A DNA stretch of 64,000 nucleotides, from the NCBI RefSeq assembly GCF_025564085.1, contig NZ_JAMGZJ010000076.1:268202-332201 (forward strand). The letters are read 5' to 3'. The notes under the pieces are model-generated. The model ran no database searches and was not told where the DNA came from. It saw nothing but the letters and a program-made list of their open reading frames with translations. This DNA is from Silvania confinis. Its GTDB lineage: Bacteria > Pseudomonadota > Gammaproteobacteria > Enterobacterales > Enterobacteriaceae. Positions 53,759 through 63,878 of the stretch are shown here, in pieces. The position numbers and the translations under genes were made by a program. Within the stretch, counting starts at the first letter, position 1. Each line of letters begins with the position of its first letter.

Positions 53759-54154
53759 AAAAATCCACTCGTTTAACGTATTAAATACTTTTAAACAACA
53801 TCGACGTGATGTCGTCAGAGTGTGAATTATCGATCAAGCCAAAAAATAAAGATGAACAAAAAACGCCAGCCCGCGTAACTCATGGATTGACCAGATAATT
53901 GAATTGAATTGAATTCATAAAACATATGAATTGCGCTTTATAGAAATGAATTAACTCACCCTTCCTGATTTGCTATCTCGTTGTTTATTATTGTTGTATG
54001 CCTTTTCTCCACTCAACATCACGATCGCCGCACTTATAAATCATAAACCTATCCGCTCATTCTTTATTATGACGCCCGCCGTTTTCTGTTTACCTCTCCT
54101 CAACGCTTAACCCCTGTGCGGTTAATGCGGGTTAAGGATTTTGAAGGAATAGTC
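53759..54154. promoter_or_regulatory. Divergent acrS-acrE control region with candidate AcrS operator
   Basis: This 396-base, AT-rich gap has no gene that I can support. It contains an inverted repeat AATTCATA-N5-TATGAATT (53912-53932), a good shape for a TetR-family operator, immediately preceded by three to four tandem copies of AATTG (53897-53911). No other symmetrical site of that quality is seen. Two long AT stretches suggest H-NS silencing, which is known for E. coli acrEF. Confidence 0.5.
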
Positions 54155-55294
54155 ATGACGCTTCATTTCAGATTTTTACCCTTATCCGGTTTTATCATCG
54201 GTGCCGCATTGCTCGTGGGTTGTGATGATAACGGTGGACAGGTACAGCAACCACCGTCACCGCAGGTCACTGTGCATGTGGTGAAAAGCGCACCGCTGAC
54301 GGTCACCACCGAACTGCCGGGCAGGACAGATGCCTTTCGCGTCGCCGAGGTTCGCCCGCAGGTGAACGGCATTGTGCTGAAGCGCAATTTTCAGGAAGGC
54401 AGCGATATACAAGCAGGCGAGTCGCTATACCAGATCGATCCCGCCACCTACCAGGCCGCATTTGACAGCGCTTCAGGCGAGTTAGCCAAAGCGCGGGCGG
54501 CAGCGAATATCGCCCACCTGACCGTCAAACGCTATCTGCCGCTGGTCGGCACGCAGTACGTCAGTAAACAAGAGTACGATCAGTCGGTGGCTGATGCCCG
54601 GCAGGCCGATGCCAGCGTCATGGCCGCCAAAGCGAGCGTGGAGAGTGCGCGCATTAATCTGGCGTACACCAAAGTGACCTCGCCTATTAGCGGACGCATC
54701 GGTAAATCCAGCGTCACAGAAGGCGCTCTGGTCGCCAACGGACAAGCCTCCGCACTGGCCACGGTGCAGCAGTTGGATCCGATGTACGTCGATGTCACCC
54801 AGTCCAGCAATGATTTTATGCGCCTCAAGCAGTCCAGTCTGCAAAAGGGCGAAGTGGCCAGTACCGTGCAGCTGCTGATGGAAAATGGTCAGCCCTATCC
54901 GCTCAAAGGCTCGCTGCAGTTCACCGATGTAACGGTCGATGAAACCACCGGTTCGATTACCCTGCGCGCTATCTTCCCGAACCCTCAGCATATCCTGCTG
55001 CCCGGCATGTTCGTGCGGGCGCGCATTGATGAAGGCATCCAGCCTAAGGCGATACTGGTTCCACAGCAGGGCGTTACGCGAACGCCGCGCGGCGATGCCA
55101 GCGTGATGGTGGTGAATGCTAAAAATCAGGTCGAAACGCGCAGCGTAGTGGCAACACAGGCCATCGGCGATCAATGGCTGATCGATGACGGATTGCAGGA
55201 CGGCGACCAGGTCATCATCAGCGGGCTGCAAAAAATCCATCCTGGCGTGACGGTCGTTGCCGCGCCAGACACCGCCGCGCAGAAAGCCGGATAA
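54155..55294 (+). CDS. acrE: Multidrug efflux periplasmic adaptor AcrE
   Basis: The lipoprotein adaptor that links the AcrF pump to an outer-membrane channel such as TolC. I start at 54155 ([12 protein letters not shown], 379 residues) because GAAGGAA precedes it and it gives a clean lipoprotein signal with lipobox LLVGC (Cys23). The order is membrane-proximal, beta-barrel, lipoyl and alpha-hairpin domains of the RND adaptor family ([16 protein letters not shown], then helices about 95-165, then [20 protein letters not shown] [15 protein letters not shown]). It is 10 bases upstream of acrF. Confidence 0.95.
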   Translation: MTLHFRFLPLSGFIIGAALLVGCDDNGGQVQQPPSPQVTVHVVKSAPLTVTTELPGRTDAFRVAEVRPQVNGIVLKRNFQEGSDIQAGESLYQIDPATYQAAFDSASGELAKARAAANIAHLTVKRYLPLVGTQYVSKQEYDQSVADARQADASVMAAKASVESARINLAYTKVTSPISGRIGKSSVTEGALVANGQASALATVQQLDPMYVDVTQSSNDFMRLKQSSLQKGEVASTVQLLMENGQPYPLKGSLQFTDVTVDETTGSITLRAIFPNPQHILLPGMFVRARIDEGIQPKAILVPQQGVTRTPRGDASVMVVNAKNQVETRSVVATQAIGDQWLIDDGLQDGDQVIISGLQKIHPGVTVVAAPDTAAQKAG

Positions 55295-55304
55295 GGAACA
55301 GAGC

Positions 55305-58300
55305 ATGGCTAACTTCTTTATCCAGCGCCCGATTTTTGCCTGGGTGCTCGCCATCATTCTGATGATGGCGGGCGGGCTGGCGATCCTGAAGCTCCCGATT
55401 GCCCAGTACCCGACCATTGCGCCGCCGGCGGTTGCGATCTCCGCGACCTATCCCGGGGCAGATGCGCAAACCGTACAGGATACGGTAACGCAGGTTATCG
55501 AGCAGAACATGAACGGCATCGATAACCTGATGTACATGTCGTCCACCAGCGATTCGGCGGGCAGCGTGACGATCACCCTGACCTTCGAGTCGGGCACAGA
55601 CCCGGATATTGCCCAGGTACAGGTGCAGAATAAACTGCAGCTGGCAATGCCGTTGCTGCCGCAGGAAGTGCAGCAGCAAGGGATTGGCGTAGAGAAGTCG
55701 AGCAGTAGCTTCCTGCTGGTGGCAGGCTTTGTCTCGGATAATAAAAATCTGACCCAGGATGATATCTCTGACTATGTTGCCTCTAACGTCAAAGATGCGA
55801 TCAGCCGCACCTCCGGCGTGGGCGACGTACAGCTGTTTGGTGCCCAGTATGCGATGCGTATCTGGCTGGACGCGAACGCGCTCAATGCCTATCAGCTGAC
55901 CCCACTGGACGTGATCAATCAGCTAAAAGCCCAGAACAACCAAATTGCTGCTGGCCAGCTGGGTGGGACACCATCTGTACCGGGACAACAGCTTAACGCC
56001 TCGATCATCGCCCAAACGCGACTGAAGACCGCCGAGGAGTTTGGCAACATCACTCTGAGGGTGAATCAGGACGGGTCGATGGTCCATCTGAAAGATGTGG
56101 CCCGAATTGCGCCGGGTGGCGAGAACTACAACATGGTGACCAAAATCAATGGTCAGGCGGCAACCGGGCTGGGGATCAAACTGGCAACGGGCGCCAATGC
56201 GCTGGATACCGCTGCGGCGATCAAAACCAAGCTGGCGCAGCTGCAGGCATTTTTCCCGCAGGGGCTGAAGGTGGTCTATCCGTATGACACCACGCCGTTT
56301 GTGAAGATCTCCATTCATGAAGTAGTGAAGACGCTGTTCGAAGCCATCATCCTGGTCTTCCTCGTCATGTATCTGTTCCTGCAAAACCTGCGCGCCACGC
56401 TGATCCCGACCATTGCCGTGCCGGTGGTGTTACTGGGGACATTTGCGGTGCTGGCGGCCTTTGGCTTTTCTATTAACACGCTAACCATGTTCGGGATGGT
56501 GCTGGCGATAGGCCTGCTGGTGGATGATGCCATCGTGGTGGTCGAGAACGTCGAACGTGTGATGGTCGAGGACAAGCTGCCGCCCAAAGAAGCAACGCAG
56601 AAATCGATGGAGCAGATTCAGGGGGCGCTGGTCGGTATCGCCATGGTGCTGTCGGCAGTGTTTATCCCGATGGCCTTTTTTGGCGGATCCACCGGGGCGA
56701 TTTATCGTCAGTTTTCCCTGACGATTGTCTCAGCGATGGCGCTTTCCGTACTGGTGGCGCTGATCCTGACGCCGGCGCTGTGCGCCACCCTGCTTAAAGC
56801 CCCCGACGAGCATCATGAGAAAAAAGGCGGGTTCTTCGGCTGGTTCAATACCCTGTTCGACAAAAGCGTGGCGCACTACAGCAACAGCGTCAGCCATATT
56901 TTGCGTAAAACGGGGCGCTATCTGGTGGTGTATGTCGTCATTGTCGGCGGCATGACGGTGCTCTTTATGCGCCTGCCGACCTCGTTCCTGCCGGAAGAGG
57001 ACCAGGGCGTCTTTATGACGATGGTGCAACTCCCGGCCGGTGCGACACAGACCCGCACCCAACAGGTACTGGATCAGGTTGAGCACTACTATCTGAACAA
57101 TGAGAAGGCTAACGTGGCGTCGGTCTTTACCGTTAACGGCTTTAGCTTTAGCGGACAAGGACAGAATGCCGGGATAGCGTTTGTCAGCCTTAAGCCCTGG
57201 GAGGAACGTACCGGTGAGGCCAACAGCGTCGGCGCGATTGTCAGCCGGGCAACGCGGGTCTTTAGTCAGATCAAGGACGGGCTGGTGTTCCCGTTTAACC
57301 TGCCTGCCATTATTGAGCTGGGCACCGCAACAGGTTTCGATTTCGAACTGATCGATCAGGCCAACCTGGGCCATGCCTCGCTGACGCAGGCCCGAAACCA
57401 GCTGCTGGGCATGATCAAAGCGCACCCGGACCTGCTGGTACGTGTGCGACCAAACGGTCTGGAGGATACTCCGCAGTTCAAGCTGGATGTTGATCAAGAG
57501 AAAGCGCAGGCGCTGGGCGTCAGCGTATCGGACATCAACCAGACCCTCTCCACCGCCCTCGGCGGCACTTACGTGAACGACTACATCGATCGCGGTCGGG
57601 TGAAGAAAGTGTATGTCCAGGCCGATGCGCCATTCCGTATGCTACCGGAAGATATTAATCGCCTGTATGTACGCAGCGCCAGCGGCTCAATGGTGCCTCT
57701 CTCCGCATTTAGTCAGTCACACTGGATTTATGGTTCACCACGGCTCGAACGCTACAACGGCAGCCCATCCATGGAGATCCTGGGCGAAGCAGCCCCCGGT
57801 AAAAGTACCGGTGAAGCGATGGTCTTAATGGAACAACTGGCGGCTAAGCTGCCTACCGGTATCGGTTCCGACTGGACGGGAATGTCCTATCAGGAGCGAT
57901 TGTCAGGCAACCAGGCGCCTGCCCTTTACGCGATCTCACTGGTGGTGGTGTTCCTGTGCCTGGCGGCGCTGTATGAGAGCTGGTCGATACCGTTTTCGGT
58001 CATGCTGGTGGTGCCGCTCGGAGTGGTTGGTGCCTTGCTCGCGGCCTCCTTCCGCGGCTTAAACAACGATGTTTATTTCCAGGTGGGCCTGCTCACCACC
58101 ATCGGTCTGTCGGCAAAGAACGCTATTCTGATCGTCGAATTTGCTAAGGATCTGATGGATAAAGAGGGCAAAGGGATTATTGAAGCCACGCTGGAAGCCT
58201 CCCGCATGCGACTTCGTCCAATCCTGATGACTTCGCTGGCGTTTATACTGGGCGTGCTGCCGTTGGTCATTAGCCATGGTGCTGGCAGCGGCGCGCAAAA

Positions 58301-58418
58301 TGCCGTAGGCACCGGGGTGATGGGCGGCATGCTTTCGGCAACGCTGTTGGCCATTTTCTTTGTGCCGGTGTTCTTTGTCGTGGTTCGAAGACGCTTTACG
58401 CGCCATAGCGAACAGTAA
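55305..58418 (+). CDS. acrF: Multidrug efflux RND pump AcrF
   Basis: A proton-driven inner-membrane pump that exports dyes, detergents and antibiotics as a trimer. I start at 55305 ([18 protein letters not shown], 1037 residues; E. coli about 1034). Twelve membrane segments surround two large periplasmic loops; the proton-relay aspartate pair is intact in [16 protein letters not shown] near residue 407, and the [12 protein letters not shown] motif follows. AcrB-type phenylalanine-rich pocket residues cannot be judged by eye. It is co-transcribed with acrE and followed by a terminator. In many enterobacteria acrEF is silent unless de-repressed. Confidence 0.96.
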   Translation: MANFFIQRPIFAWVLAIILMMAGGLAILKLPIAQYPTIAPPAVAISATYPGADAQTVQDTVTQVIEQNMNGIDNLMYMSSTSDSAGSVTITLTFESGTDPDIAQVQVQNKLQLAMPLLPQEVQQQGIGVEKSSSSFLLVAGFVSDNKNLTQDDISDYVASNVKDAISRTSGVGDVQLFGAQYAMRIWLDANALNAYQLTPLDVINQLKAQNNQIAAGQLGGTPSVPGQQLNASIIAQTRLKTAEEFGNITLRVNQDGSMVHLKDVARIAPGGENYNMVTKINGQAATGLGIKLATGANALDTAAAIKTKLAQLQAFFPQGLKVVYPYDTTPFVKISIHEVVKTLFEAIILVFLVMYLFLQNLRATLIPTIAVPVVLLGTFAVLAAFGFSINTLTMFGMVLAIGLLVDDAIVVVENVERVMVEDKLPPKEATQKSMEQIQGALVGIAMVLSAVFIPMAFFGGSTGAIYRQFSLTIVSAMALSVLVALILTPALCATLLKAPDEHHEKKGGFFGWFNTLFDKSVAHYSNSVSHILRKTGRYLVVYVVIVGGMTVLFMRLPTSFLPEEDQGVFMTMVQLPAGATQTRTQQVLDQVEHYYLNNEKANVASVFTVNGFSFSGQGQNAGIAFVSLKPWEERTGEANSVGAIVSRATRVFSQIKDGLVFPFNLPAIIELGTATGFDFELIDQANLGHASLTQARNQLLGMIKAHPDLLVRVRPNGLEDTPQFKLDVDQEKAQALGVSVSDINQTLSTALGGTYVNDYIDRGRVKKVYVQADAPFRMLPEDINRLYVRSASGSMVPLSAFSQSHWIYGSPRLERYNGSPSMEILGEAAPGKSTGEAMVLMEQLAAKLPTGIGSDWTGMSYQERLSGNQAPALYAISLVVVFLCLAALYESWSIPFSVMLVVPLGVVGALLAASFRGLNNDVYFQVGLLTTIGLSAKNAILIVEFAKDLMDKEGKGIIEATLEASRMRLRPILMTSLAFILGVLPLVISHGAGSGAQNAVGTGVMGGMLSATLLAIFFVPVFFVVVRRRFTRHSEQ

Positions 58419-58423
58419 TGAGT

Positions 58424-58450
58424 AAAGGCGCCAGTTGGCGCCTTTAATTT
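58424..58450 (+). terminator. Terminator of acrEF
   Basis: AAAGGCGCC (58424-58432), loop AGTT and GGCGCCTTT (58437-58445) followed by AATTTT, six bases after the acrF stop. Confidence 0.85.
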
Positions 58451-58657
58451 TGAAAATGACCAGGCTATGTGTACCAGCCATTTATTTTACTTATTAATTA
58501 GCACGGCAATTAATTATTTATGTCTCGGCATAAGAATGAGATTTTTACCCGCCCTCCTCCCCACTTTCTCCATTATTGAACCTCGTGAGAAGGTTTTCTC
58601 CATGATTTTTACAATCAACATAATTTGAGATTATTCACTCTTCATTGCCTTTTTGAA

Positions 58658-58679
58658 CAGGTGGTAAAATAGCCACCTG
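58658..58679 (+). promoter_or_regulatory. Inverted repeat around a -10-like box upstream of yhdV
   Basis: CAGGTGG (58658-58664) and CCACCTG (58673-58679) flank TAAAATAG, which contains a fair -10 box. The repeat lies 60 bases before yhdV. It could be an operator over the promoter or a leader hairpin. The rest of the 320-base gap (58419-58738) is AT-rich and shows no gene. Confidence 0.4.
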
Positions 58680-58738
58680 CTTTGGATAAGACCTCGCTGG
58701 CGATATCGCGAAGTAAGATTTAATTTTGAGGTAACACC

Positions 58739-58960
58739 ATGAAAAGATTAATTTCAGTTGCTCTGCTTGCCGCACTCCTTGCGGGTTGCGCGCATGAATC
58801 TCCGTGCGTCCCGGTTTACGACGATCAGGGTCGACTGGTTCACACCAATACCTGTATGAAAGGAACCACTCAGGATAACTGGGAAACAGCCGGCGCAATA
58901 GCGGGCGGTGCAGCGGCCATTGCAGGTCTGACGCTGGGTATCATCGCAGTGTCCAAGTAA
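58739..58960 (+). CDS. yhdV: Small lipoprotein YhdV
   Basis: A 73-residue outer-membrane-type lipoprotein: signal MKRLISVALLAALLAGC with lipobox LAGC (Cys17), followed by Ala at +2, which favours release to the outer membrane. The mature part has three further cysteines and a C-terminal glycine/alanine-rich hydrophobic stretch (GAIAGGAAAIAGLTLGIIA, residues about 52-70) like glycine-zipper proteins. The length equals E. coli YhdV. GAGG precedes the ATG. The function is unknown. Confidence 0.92.
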   Translation: MKRLISVALLAALLAGCAHESPCVPVYDDQGRLVHTNTCMKGTTQDNWETAGAIAGGAAAIAGLTLGIIAVSK

Positions 58961-58965
58961 TCCAG

Positions 58966-58990
58966 AAAGCGCGGATCGTTCCGCGCTTTT
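58966..58990 (+). terminator. Terminator of yhdV
   Basis: AAAGCGCGG (58966-58974), a six-base loop and CCGCGCTTT (58981-58989) with a fourth T, six bases after the stop. Confidence 0.88.
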
Positions 58991-59143
58991 GCTTTCTGCG
59001 CAAACCGTCCTTTCGCAAGATAAATAAAACATCCGGCCAAAATTTAGCTTAATTTATAAATATGCTTTGGCTCACAGCTTACAGGCAATGCCCTTTCCTC
59101 TTTTATTAACACCCTAAACTTCCCCCTTTCATTAAACGTTCTC

Positions 59144-59292
59144 TGCACCCGACTTTTGCTCTGATTTGTGGCACAGGTTGTAATTTCGCACCATTTCAGG
59201 GCGCTCGATTTAATTATCCCTGTCTACACTCAGCTTTATGCGTTGCGTAATCGCTTATTACGTTTAATGCAAAAACTGGCATCACGTTTGCT
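59144..59292 (+). promoter_or_regulatory. Sigma-54 promoter and NtrC-like sites of the yhdWXYZ operon
   Basis: TGGCATCACGTTTGCT (59277-59292) fits the sigma-54 consensus TGGCAC-N5-TTGCW, with GG and GC at the required spacing, and would start transcription near 59303. Upstream, 59144-59160 (TGCACCCGACTTTTGCT) and 59187-59203 each match one half of the NtrC site TGCACC-N5-GGTGCA well and the other half partly; they are 43 bases apart. A further repeat CGTAAT-N5-ATTACG lies at 59246-59262. The yhdWXYZ genes are known members of the nitrogen-limitation regulon in E. coli. The rest of the 420-base gap holds no gene. Confidence 0.7.
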
Positions 59293-59380
59293 TTATTAAC
59301 GTCGGACATAGCCACAGACAGGTTAAAGCGTTTTTAAGACGCTTCACTATAACGATAATTTTCGCCACACAGGATGCATT

Positions 59381-60406
59381 ATGAAAAAGATGATGATGGC
59401 CAGCCTTGCCGCTGCAAGTATGCTGCTTGCGATCGCCGGCCAGGCGCAGGCTGGTGCAACGTTGGATGCCGTAAAGCAGAAGGGTTTTGTGCAGTGCGGG
59501 ATCAGTGATGGGCTGCCTGGTTTCTCTTACGCTGATGCCAGCGGTAAATTCTCAGGTATTGATGTCGATATCTGTCGTGGCGTTGCCGCAGCGGTATTAG
59601 GCGATGACACTAAAGTTAAATATACCCCGCTGACCGCAAAAGAGCGCTTCACAGCATTGCAATCCGGCGAAGTGGATATGCTTTCACGTAATACCACCTG
59701 GACCTCCTCGCGCGATACCGGAATGGGCATGTCCTTCACCGGTGTGACCTATTACGACGGTATCGGCTTCCTGACGCACAATAAAGCCGGCCTGAAGAGC
59801 GCGAAAGAGCTGGATGGCGCAACTGTTTGTATCCAGGCAGGGACCGACACTGAACTGAACGTCGCCGACTACTTCAAAGCCAACAAAATGAAATACACGC
59901 CGGTCACTTTCGACCGCTCTGATGAATCCGCCAAAGCGCTGGAATCTGGCCGTTGCGATACGCTGGCGTCGGATCAGTCCCAGCTGTATGCCCTGCGCAT
60001 CAAGCTGAGTAACCCAGCGGAATGGCTGGTACTGCCGGAAGTGATCTCCAAAGAGCCTTTAGGTCCGGTAGTGCGTCGCGGCGATGATGAATGGAACTCG
60101 GTGGTTCGCTGGACCCTGTTCGCCATGCTCAACGCCGAAGAGATGGGCGTCAATTCAAAGAACGTGGATGAGAAAGCCGCTAACCCGTCAACGCCAGACA
60201 TGGCGCACCTGCTGGGGAAAGAGGGTGACTACGGCAAAGACCTGAAGCTTGATAACAAATGGGCGTACAACATCATTAAGAAAGTGGGTAACTACGCTGA
60301 AATCTTCGAGCGCAACGTTGGTTCTGAAAGCGCGCTGAAGATCAAACGTGGTCAGAACAACCTCTGGAACAACGGTGGTATCCAGTACGCACCGCCAGTT
60401 CGCTAA
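59381..60406 (+). CDS. yhdW: Amino-acid ABC transporter, periplasmic binding protein YhdW
   Basis: The soluble receptor of a polar/general amino-acid importer (AapJ type). The 341-residue protein has a signal peptide cut after AQA (residue 24). The ligand-binding fold shows VQCGISDGLPGFSYAD, GIDVDICRGVAAAVLGD, and CIQAGTDTELNVADYF. It has the usual AapJ length. E. coli K-12 yhdW is thought to be a pseudogene; here the frame is intact. It heads yhdWXYZ behind a sigma-54 promoter, with 67 bases before yhdX. Confidence 0.95.
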   Translation: MKKMMMASLAAASMLLAIAGQAQAGATLDAVKQKGFVQCGISDGLPGFSYADASGKFSGIDVDICRGVAAAVLGDDTKVKYTPLTAKERFTALQSGEVDMLSRNTTWTSSRDTGMGMSFTGVTYYDGIGFLTHNKAGLKSAKELDGATVCIQAGTDTELNVADYFKANKMKYTPVTFDRSDESAKALESGRCDTLASDQSQLYALRIKLSNPAEWLVLPEVISKEPLGPVVRRGDDEWNSVVRWTLFAMLNAEEMGVNSKNVDEKAANPSTPDMAHLLGKEGDYGKDLKLDNKWAYNIIKKVGNYAEIFERNVGSESALKIKRGQNNLWNNGGIQYAPPVR

Positions 60407-60473
60407 GTCTTTGCTGTAACGGGCACTGCTGGTGCAGTGCCCCATCCAGAGTCATGGTTACCCGAGGTTTTTT

Positions 60474-61655
60474 ATGCCCCATCGCCGCTCAGCCCTAAAA
60501 GGATCGTTCTCCTTTTCTAATCCTGCGGTTCGCGCCTGGCTGTTTCAGATCCTCGCTATTCTCGCTGTGCTGGCCGTCGCGATCTATTTATTCCATAACA
60601 CGGTGACTAACCTGAGCACACGGGGCATCACGTCAGGCTTTGCCTTTCTTGATCGCAGTGCAGGTTTTGGCATTGTTCAGCATTTGATTGATTACAGCGA
60701 AGGCGACACGTACGGCCGCGTATTTCTGGTCGGCCTGATGAATACCCTGCTGGTCTCGGCGCTATGCATTGTCTTTGCTTCCCTGCTAGGGTTCTTCCTC
60801 GGACTCGCAAGGCTCTCTGATAACTGGCTGCTGCGTAAACTCTCCACTATTTACATTGAGACCTTCCGCAATATTCCCCCACTGCTGCAGATCTTTTTCT
60901 GGTATTTCGCCGTACTGCGCCACCTTCCGGGCCCACGTCAGGCGGTGGATGCTTTCGATCTGGCTTTTTTAAGCAATCGTGGTTTGTATATTCCGGCCCC
61001 GCAGTTTGCAGAGGGAATGCTGGCGCTGATCGTGGCACTGGTCTGTGTGGCCGGGATTTCAGTCGCGCTGTTCCGTTTTAACCGTAACTTGCAGATGAAA
61101 ACCGGGCAGTTGCGGCGCACATGGCCTGTGACGCTCATTCTGCTGGCGATCCTGCCGTGGCTGGCCCATGTCATTTTTGGTCCGGCGCTGCACTGGGATA
61201 TTCCAAAGTTGCAGGGGTTTAACTTCCGCGGCGGCATGGTCTTGATCCCGGAGCTGGCTGCGCTGACCCTGGCACTCTCAATCTATACTTCTGCCTTTAT
61301 CGCAGAAATTATCCGCTCCGGTATTCAGGCCGTTCCCTATGGCCAGCATGAGGCTGCCCGCTCACTCGGACTGCCGAACCCGGTCACTCTGCGCCAGGTA
61401 ATCCTGCCTCAGGCACTGCGAGTCATCATTCCTCCGCTGACCAGCCAGTATCTGAATATCGTAAAAAACTCATCTCTGGCTGCGGCCATTGGCTATCCCG
61501 ATATGGTTTCACTGTTTGCCGGAACCGTACTCAACCAAACTGGCCAGGCCATTGAAACTATTGCCATCACCATGTCGGTCTATCTGATTATCAGCCTGAC
61601 CATTTCACTGCTGATGAATATCTATAACCGCCGCATCGCACTGGTTGAACGCTAA
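60474..61655 (+). CDS. yhdX: Amino-acid ABC transporter permease YhdX
   Basis: A membrane permease of the AapQ type. I start at 60474 (MPHRRSALKGSFSFSN, 393 residues as in E. coli), preceded by GAGG; upstream in-frame codons lack a ribosome-binding site. About eight membrane segments are visible, and the cytoplasmic EAA loop that contacts the ATPase reads GQHEAARSLGLPNPVTLRQV near residue 297. It forms the membrane channel with YhdY. Confidence 0.95.
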   Translation: MPHRRSALKGSFSFSNPAVRAWLFQILAILAVLAVAIYLFHNTVTNLSTRGITSGFAFLDRSAGFGIVQHLIDYSEGDTYGRVFLVGLMNTLLVSALCIVFASLLGFFLGLARLSDNWLLRKLSTIYIETFRNIPPLLQIFFWYFAVLRHLPGPRQAVDAFDLAFLSNRGLYIPAPQFAEGMLALIVALVCVAGISVALFRFNRNLQMKTGQLRRTWPVTLILLAILPWLAHVIFGPALHWDIPKLQGFNFRGGMVLIPELAALTLALSIYTSAFIAEIIRSGIQAVPYGQHEAARSLGLPNPVTLRQVILPQALRVIIPPLTSQYLNIVKNSSLAAAIGYPDMVSLFAGTVLNQTGQAIETIAITMSVYLIISLTISLLMNIYNRRIALVER

Positions 61656-61664
61656 GGAGCCATG

Positions 61665-62768
61665 ATGACAAAAGCTGTATTGTCTCACCCCGCGTCTCCG
61701 GGCCGGACCAGTAATGGACGCATCATCAAGTGGGCGCGTAAAAACCTGTTCTCCAGCTGGAGCAATAGCCTGCTTACGCTGGTGTGCTTTTGGCTGATGT
61801 GGGAGTTAATCCCACCGCTGCTGAACTGGGCCTTTTTGCAGGCCAACTGGGTTGGTACAACGCGTGCCGACTGCACCAAAGAAGGTGCTTGCTGGGTCTT
61901 TATCCATCAACGTTTTGGCCAGTTTATGTATGGGCTCTACCCTCACGATCAGCGCTGGCGCATCAACGTTGCGCTGATCGTCGGACTGCTCACTATCATT
62001 CCGATGTTCTGGAGCAAGCTGCCGCGGCGCGGGCGGTACATTGCCTGCTGGGCGGTGATTTATCCTGCTATCGTCTGGTGGTTGCTGTATGGCGGATCGC
62101 TGGGATTGGAGCACGTCGAAACCCGCCAATGGGGTGGCCTGACGCTTACGCTGATTATTGCCTCTGTGGGGATTGCCGGTGCATTGCCGCTGGGTATTTT
62201 GCTGGCATTAGGTCGCCGCTCCACGATGCCGGTCGTACGGGTCCTTTCCGTGATTTTCATTGAGTTCTGGCGTGGCGTACCGCTGATCACCGTGTTGTTT
62301 ATGTCGTCCGTGATGCTGCCGCTGTTCATGGCTGAAGGCACGAGTATCGATAAACTGATCCGCGCCCTGGTCGGCGTCATTCTGTTCCAGTCAGCTTATG
62401 TGGCAGAAGTGGTCCGTGGGGGATTGCAGGCACTGCCAAAAGGTCAGTATGAAGCAGCCGAATCGTTAGCGTTGGGCTACTGGAAAACGCAGGGATTGGT
62501 GATCCTGCCGCAGGCACTGAAGCTGGTGATCCCCGGTCTGGTTAACACCATTATCGCGCTGTTCAAAGATACCAGTCTGGTGATCATCATTGGATTGTTC
62601 GATCTCTTCAGTAGCGTGCAGCAGGCTACCGTCGACCCAGAGTGGCTGGGAATGTCGACAGAAGGCTATGTTTTTGCAGCACTTATCTACTGGATTTTCT
62701 GTTTTAGCATGTCGCGCTATAGCCAGCATCTGGAAAAGCGCTTTAACACCGGGCGTACACCGCACTGA
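61665..62768 (+). CDS. yhdY: Amino-acid ABC transporter permease YhdY
   Basis: The second permease (AapM type), 367 residues. Two adjacent ATGs (61662 and 61665) are possible; the second is better spaced from AAGGAG and matches the E. coli start. It has about eight membrane segments and an EAA loop [20 protein letters not shown] near residue 265. It starts nine bases after yhdX and ends seven bases before yhdZ. Confidence 0.95.
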   Translation: MTKAVLSHPASPGRTSNGRIIKWARKNLFSSWSNSLLTLVCFWLMWELIPPLLNWAFLQANWVGTTRADCTKEGACWVFIHQRFGQFMYGLYPHDQRWRINVALIVGLLTIIPMFWSKLPRRGRYIACWAVIYPAIVWWLLYGGSLGLEHVETRQWGGLTLTLIIASVGIAGALPLGILLALGRRSTMPVVRVLSVIFIEFWRGVPLITVLFMSSVMLPLFMAEGTSIDKLIRALVGVILFQSAYVAEVVRGGLQALPKGQYEAAESLALGYWKTQGLVILPQALKLVIPGLVNTIIALFKDTSLVIIIGLFDLFSSVQQATVDPEWLGMSTEGYVFAALIYWIFCFSMSRYSQHLEKRFNTGRTPH

Positions 62769-62775
62769 GGAATTT

Positions 62776-63534
62776 ATGAGCCAGATAACTATGACACCCG
62801 CTGACGCGATGATTACGCTGGATAACGTGAATAAGTGGTATGGACAATTTCACGTCCTGAAAGACATTAACCTGAAGGTGAAGCAAGGCGAACGCATTGT
62901 TCTTTGCGGGCCTTCAGGGTCGGGTAAATCCACGACCATACGCTGCATTAATCACCTGGAAGAGCATCAACAAGGCCGGATTGTGGTGGATGGCATCGAA
63001 CTTAATGATGACATTCGTAACGTCGAGCGTGTCCGGCAGGAAGTGGGGATGGTCTTCCAGCATTTCAATTTATTCCCGCACCTTACGGTACTGCAAAACT
63101 GTACGCTGGCCCCGATCTGGGTGCGTAAAATGCCGAAAAAAGAGGCCGAGGCACTGGCCATGCACTATCTGGAACGGGTGCGTATTGCTGAACATGCGCA
63201 CAAATTTCCCGGTCAGATCTCGGGTGGACAACAGCAGCGGGTAGCGATCGCGCGTTCTTTGTGCATGAAACCAAAGATTATGCTGTTTGATGAACCCACA
63301 TCGGCACTGGATCCAGAGATGGTGAAAGAGGTACTTGATACGATGATTGGGCTGGCGCAGTCTGGCATGACCATGTTGTGCGTAACCCACGAGATGGGCT
63401 TTGCCCGAACCGTGGCAGATCGCGTGATCTTTATGGATCGCGGCGAAATTGTCGAGCAGGCACCGCCGGAGGAGTTTTTTGGCCACCCGAAATCAGAACG
63501 TACGCGTGCATTTTTGTCGCAAGTCATTCACTGA
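62776..63534 (+). CDS. yhdZ: Amino-acid ABC transporter ATPase YhdZ
   Basis: The ATP-binding subunit (AapP type), 252 residues as in E. coli. I start at 62776 ([12 protein letters not shown]), with GAGGAA upstream; the open frame extends back into yhdY. Walker A is [12 protein letters not shown] near residue 48, the ABC signature [15 protein letters not shown] near residue 153, and Walker [15 protein letters not shown] near residue 173, with the switch histidine in VTHEMGFA. It completes the yhdWXYZ importer. Confidence 0.97.
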   Translation: MSQITMTPADAMITLDNVNKWYGQFHVLKDINLKVKQGERIVLCGPSGSGKSTTIRCINHLEEHQQGRIVVDGIELNDDIRNVERVRQEVGMVFQHFNLFPHLTVLQNCTLAPIWVRKMPKKEAEALAMHYLERVRIAEHAHKFPGQISGGQQQRVAIARSLCMKPKIMLFDEPTSALDPEMVKEVLDTMIGLAQSGMTMLCVTHEMGFARTVADRVIFMDRGEIVEQAPPEEFFGHPKSERTRAFLSQVIH

Positions 63535-63542
63535 GTTTGATA

Positions 63543-63579
63543 TGCCCGGCGGCCTCGACGCTCCGGGCACGATGTTTTT
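63543..63579 (+). terminator. Probable yhdZ terminator
   Basis: TGCCCGG (63543-63549) and CCGGGCA (63563-63569) form a 7-bp stem with a 13-base loop, followed by CGATGTTTTTC. It lies eight bases after the yhdZ stop. Confidence 0.55.
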
Positions 63580-63595
63580 CAGGCCAGATAAACGC

Positions 63596-63624
63596 AAAAA
63601 GGCCATCCTTGCGGATGGCCTTTT
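63596..63624 (-). terminator. Terminator of the rRNA operon (also blocks yhdZ read-through)
   Basis: GGCCATCC (63601-63608), loop TTGC and GGATGGCC (63613-63620). On the - strand the stem is followed by TTTTTGCG, the sequence typical of enterobacterial rrn T1 terminators, 10-15 bases after the 5S end. On the + strand TTTT also follows. Confidence 0.92.
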
Positions 63625-63634
63625 CACTTAATTG

Positions 63635-63754
63635 ATGTCTGGCAGTTCCCTACTCTCGCATGGGGAGACCCCACACTACCATCGGCGCTACGGCGTTTCA
63701 CTTCTGAGTTCGGCATGGGGTCAGGTGGGACCACCGCGCTAAAGCCGCCAGACA
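63635..63754 (-). rRNA. rrfF: 5S ribosomal RNA (distal copy, rrfF-like)
   Basis: A complete 120-base 5S gene read on the - strand, matching the E. coli 5S sequence through CCCACCTGACCCCATGCC and GGTAGTGTGGGG. Its ends are TGTCTGGCGG and CCAGACAT, so base 3 is T and base 117 is A. It is otherwise identical to the second copy at 63879-63998, where these are C and G, a compensated pair in helix I. Its place after tRNA-Thr corresponds to rrfF of the E. coli rrnD operon. Confidence 0.97.
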
Positions 63755-63790
63755 AATTCTTTTCTAAGCGCCGAACTTTAACCTAAAAAC

Positions 63791-63866
63791 TGGTGCTGAT
63801 ACCCAGAGTCGAACTGGGGACCTCACCCTTACCAAGGGTGCGCTCTACCAACTGAGCCATATCAGC
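63791..63866 (-). tRNA. thrV: tRNA-Thr (anticodon GGU)
   Basis: A 76-base tRNA gene on the - strand, GCTGATATGGCTCAGTTGG at the 5' end and TATCAGCACCA with encoded CCA at the 3' end. The anticodon loop reads CTTGGTAAG, anticodon GGT, decoding ACC/ACU. The T arm is intact (CCCCAGTTCGACTCTGGG). It lies between two 5S genes as in the rrnD operon. Confidence 0.97.
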
Positions 63867-63878
63867 ACACTAAATTTG

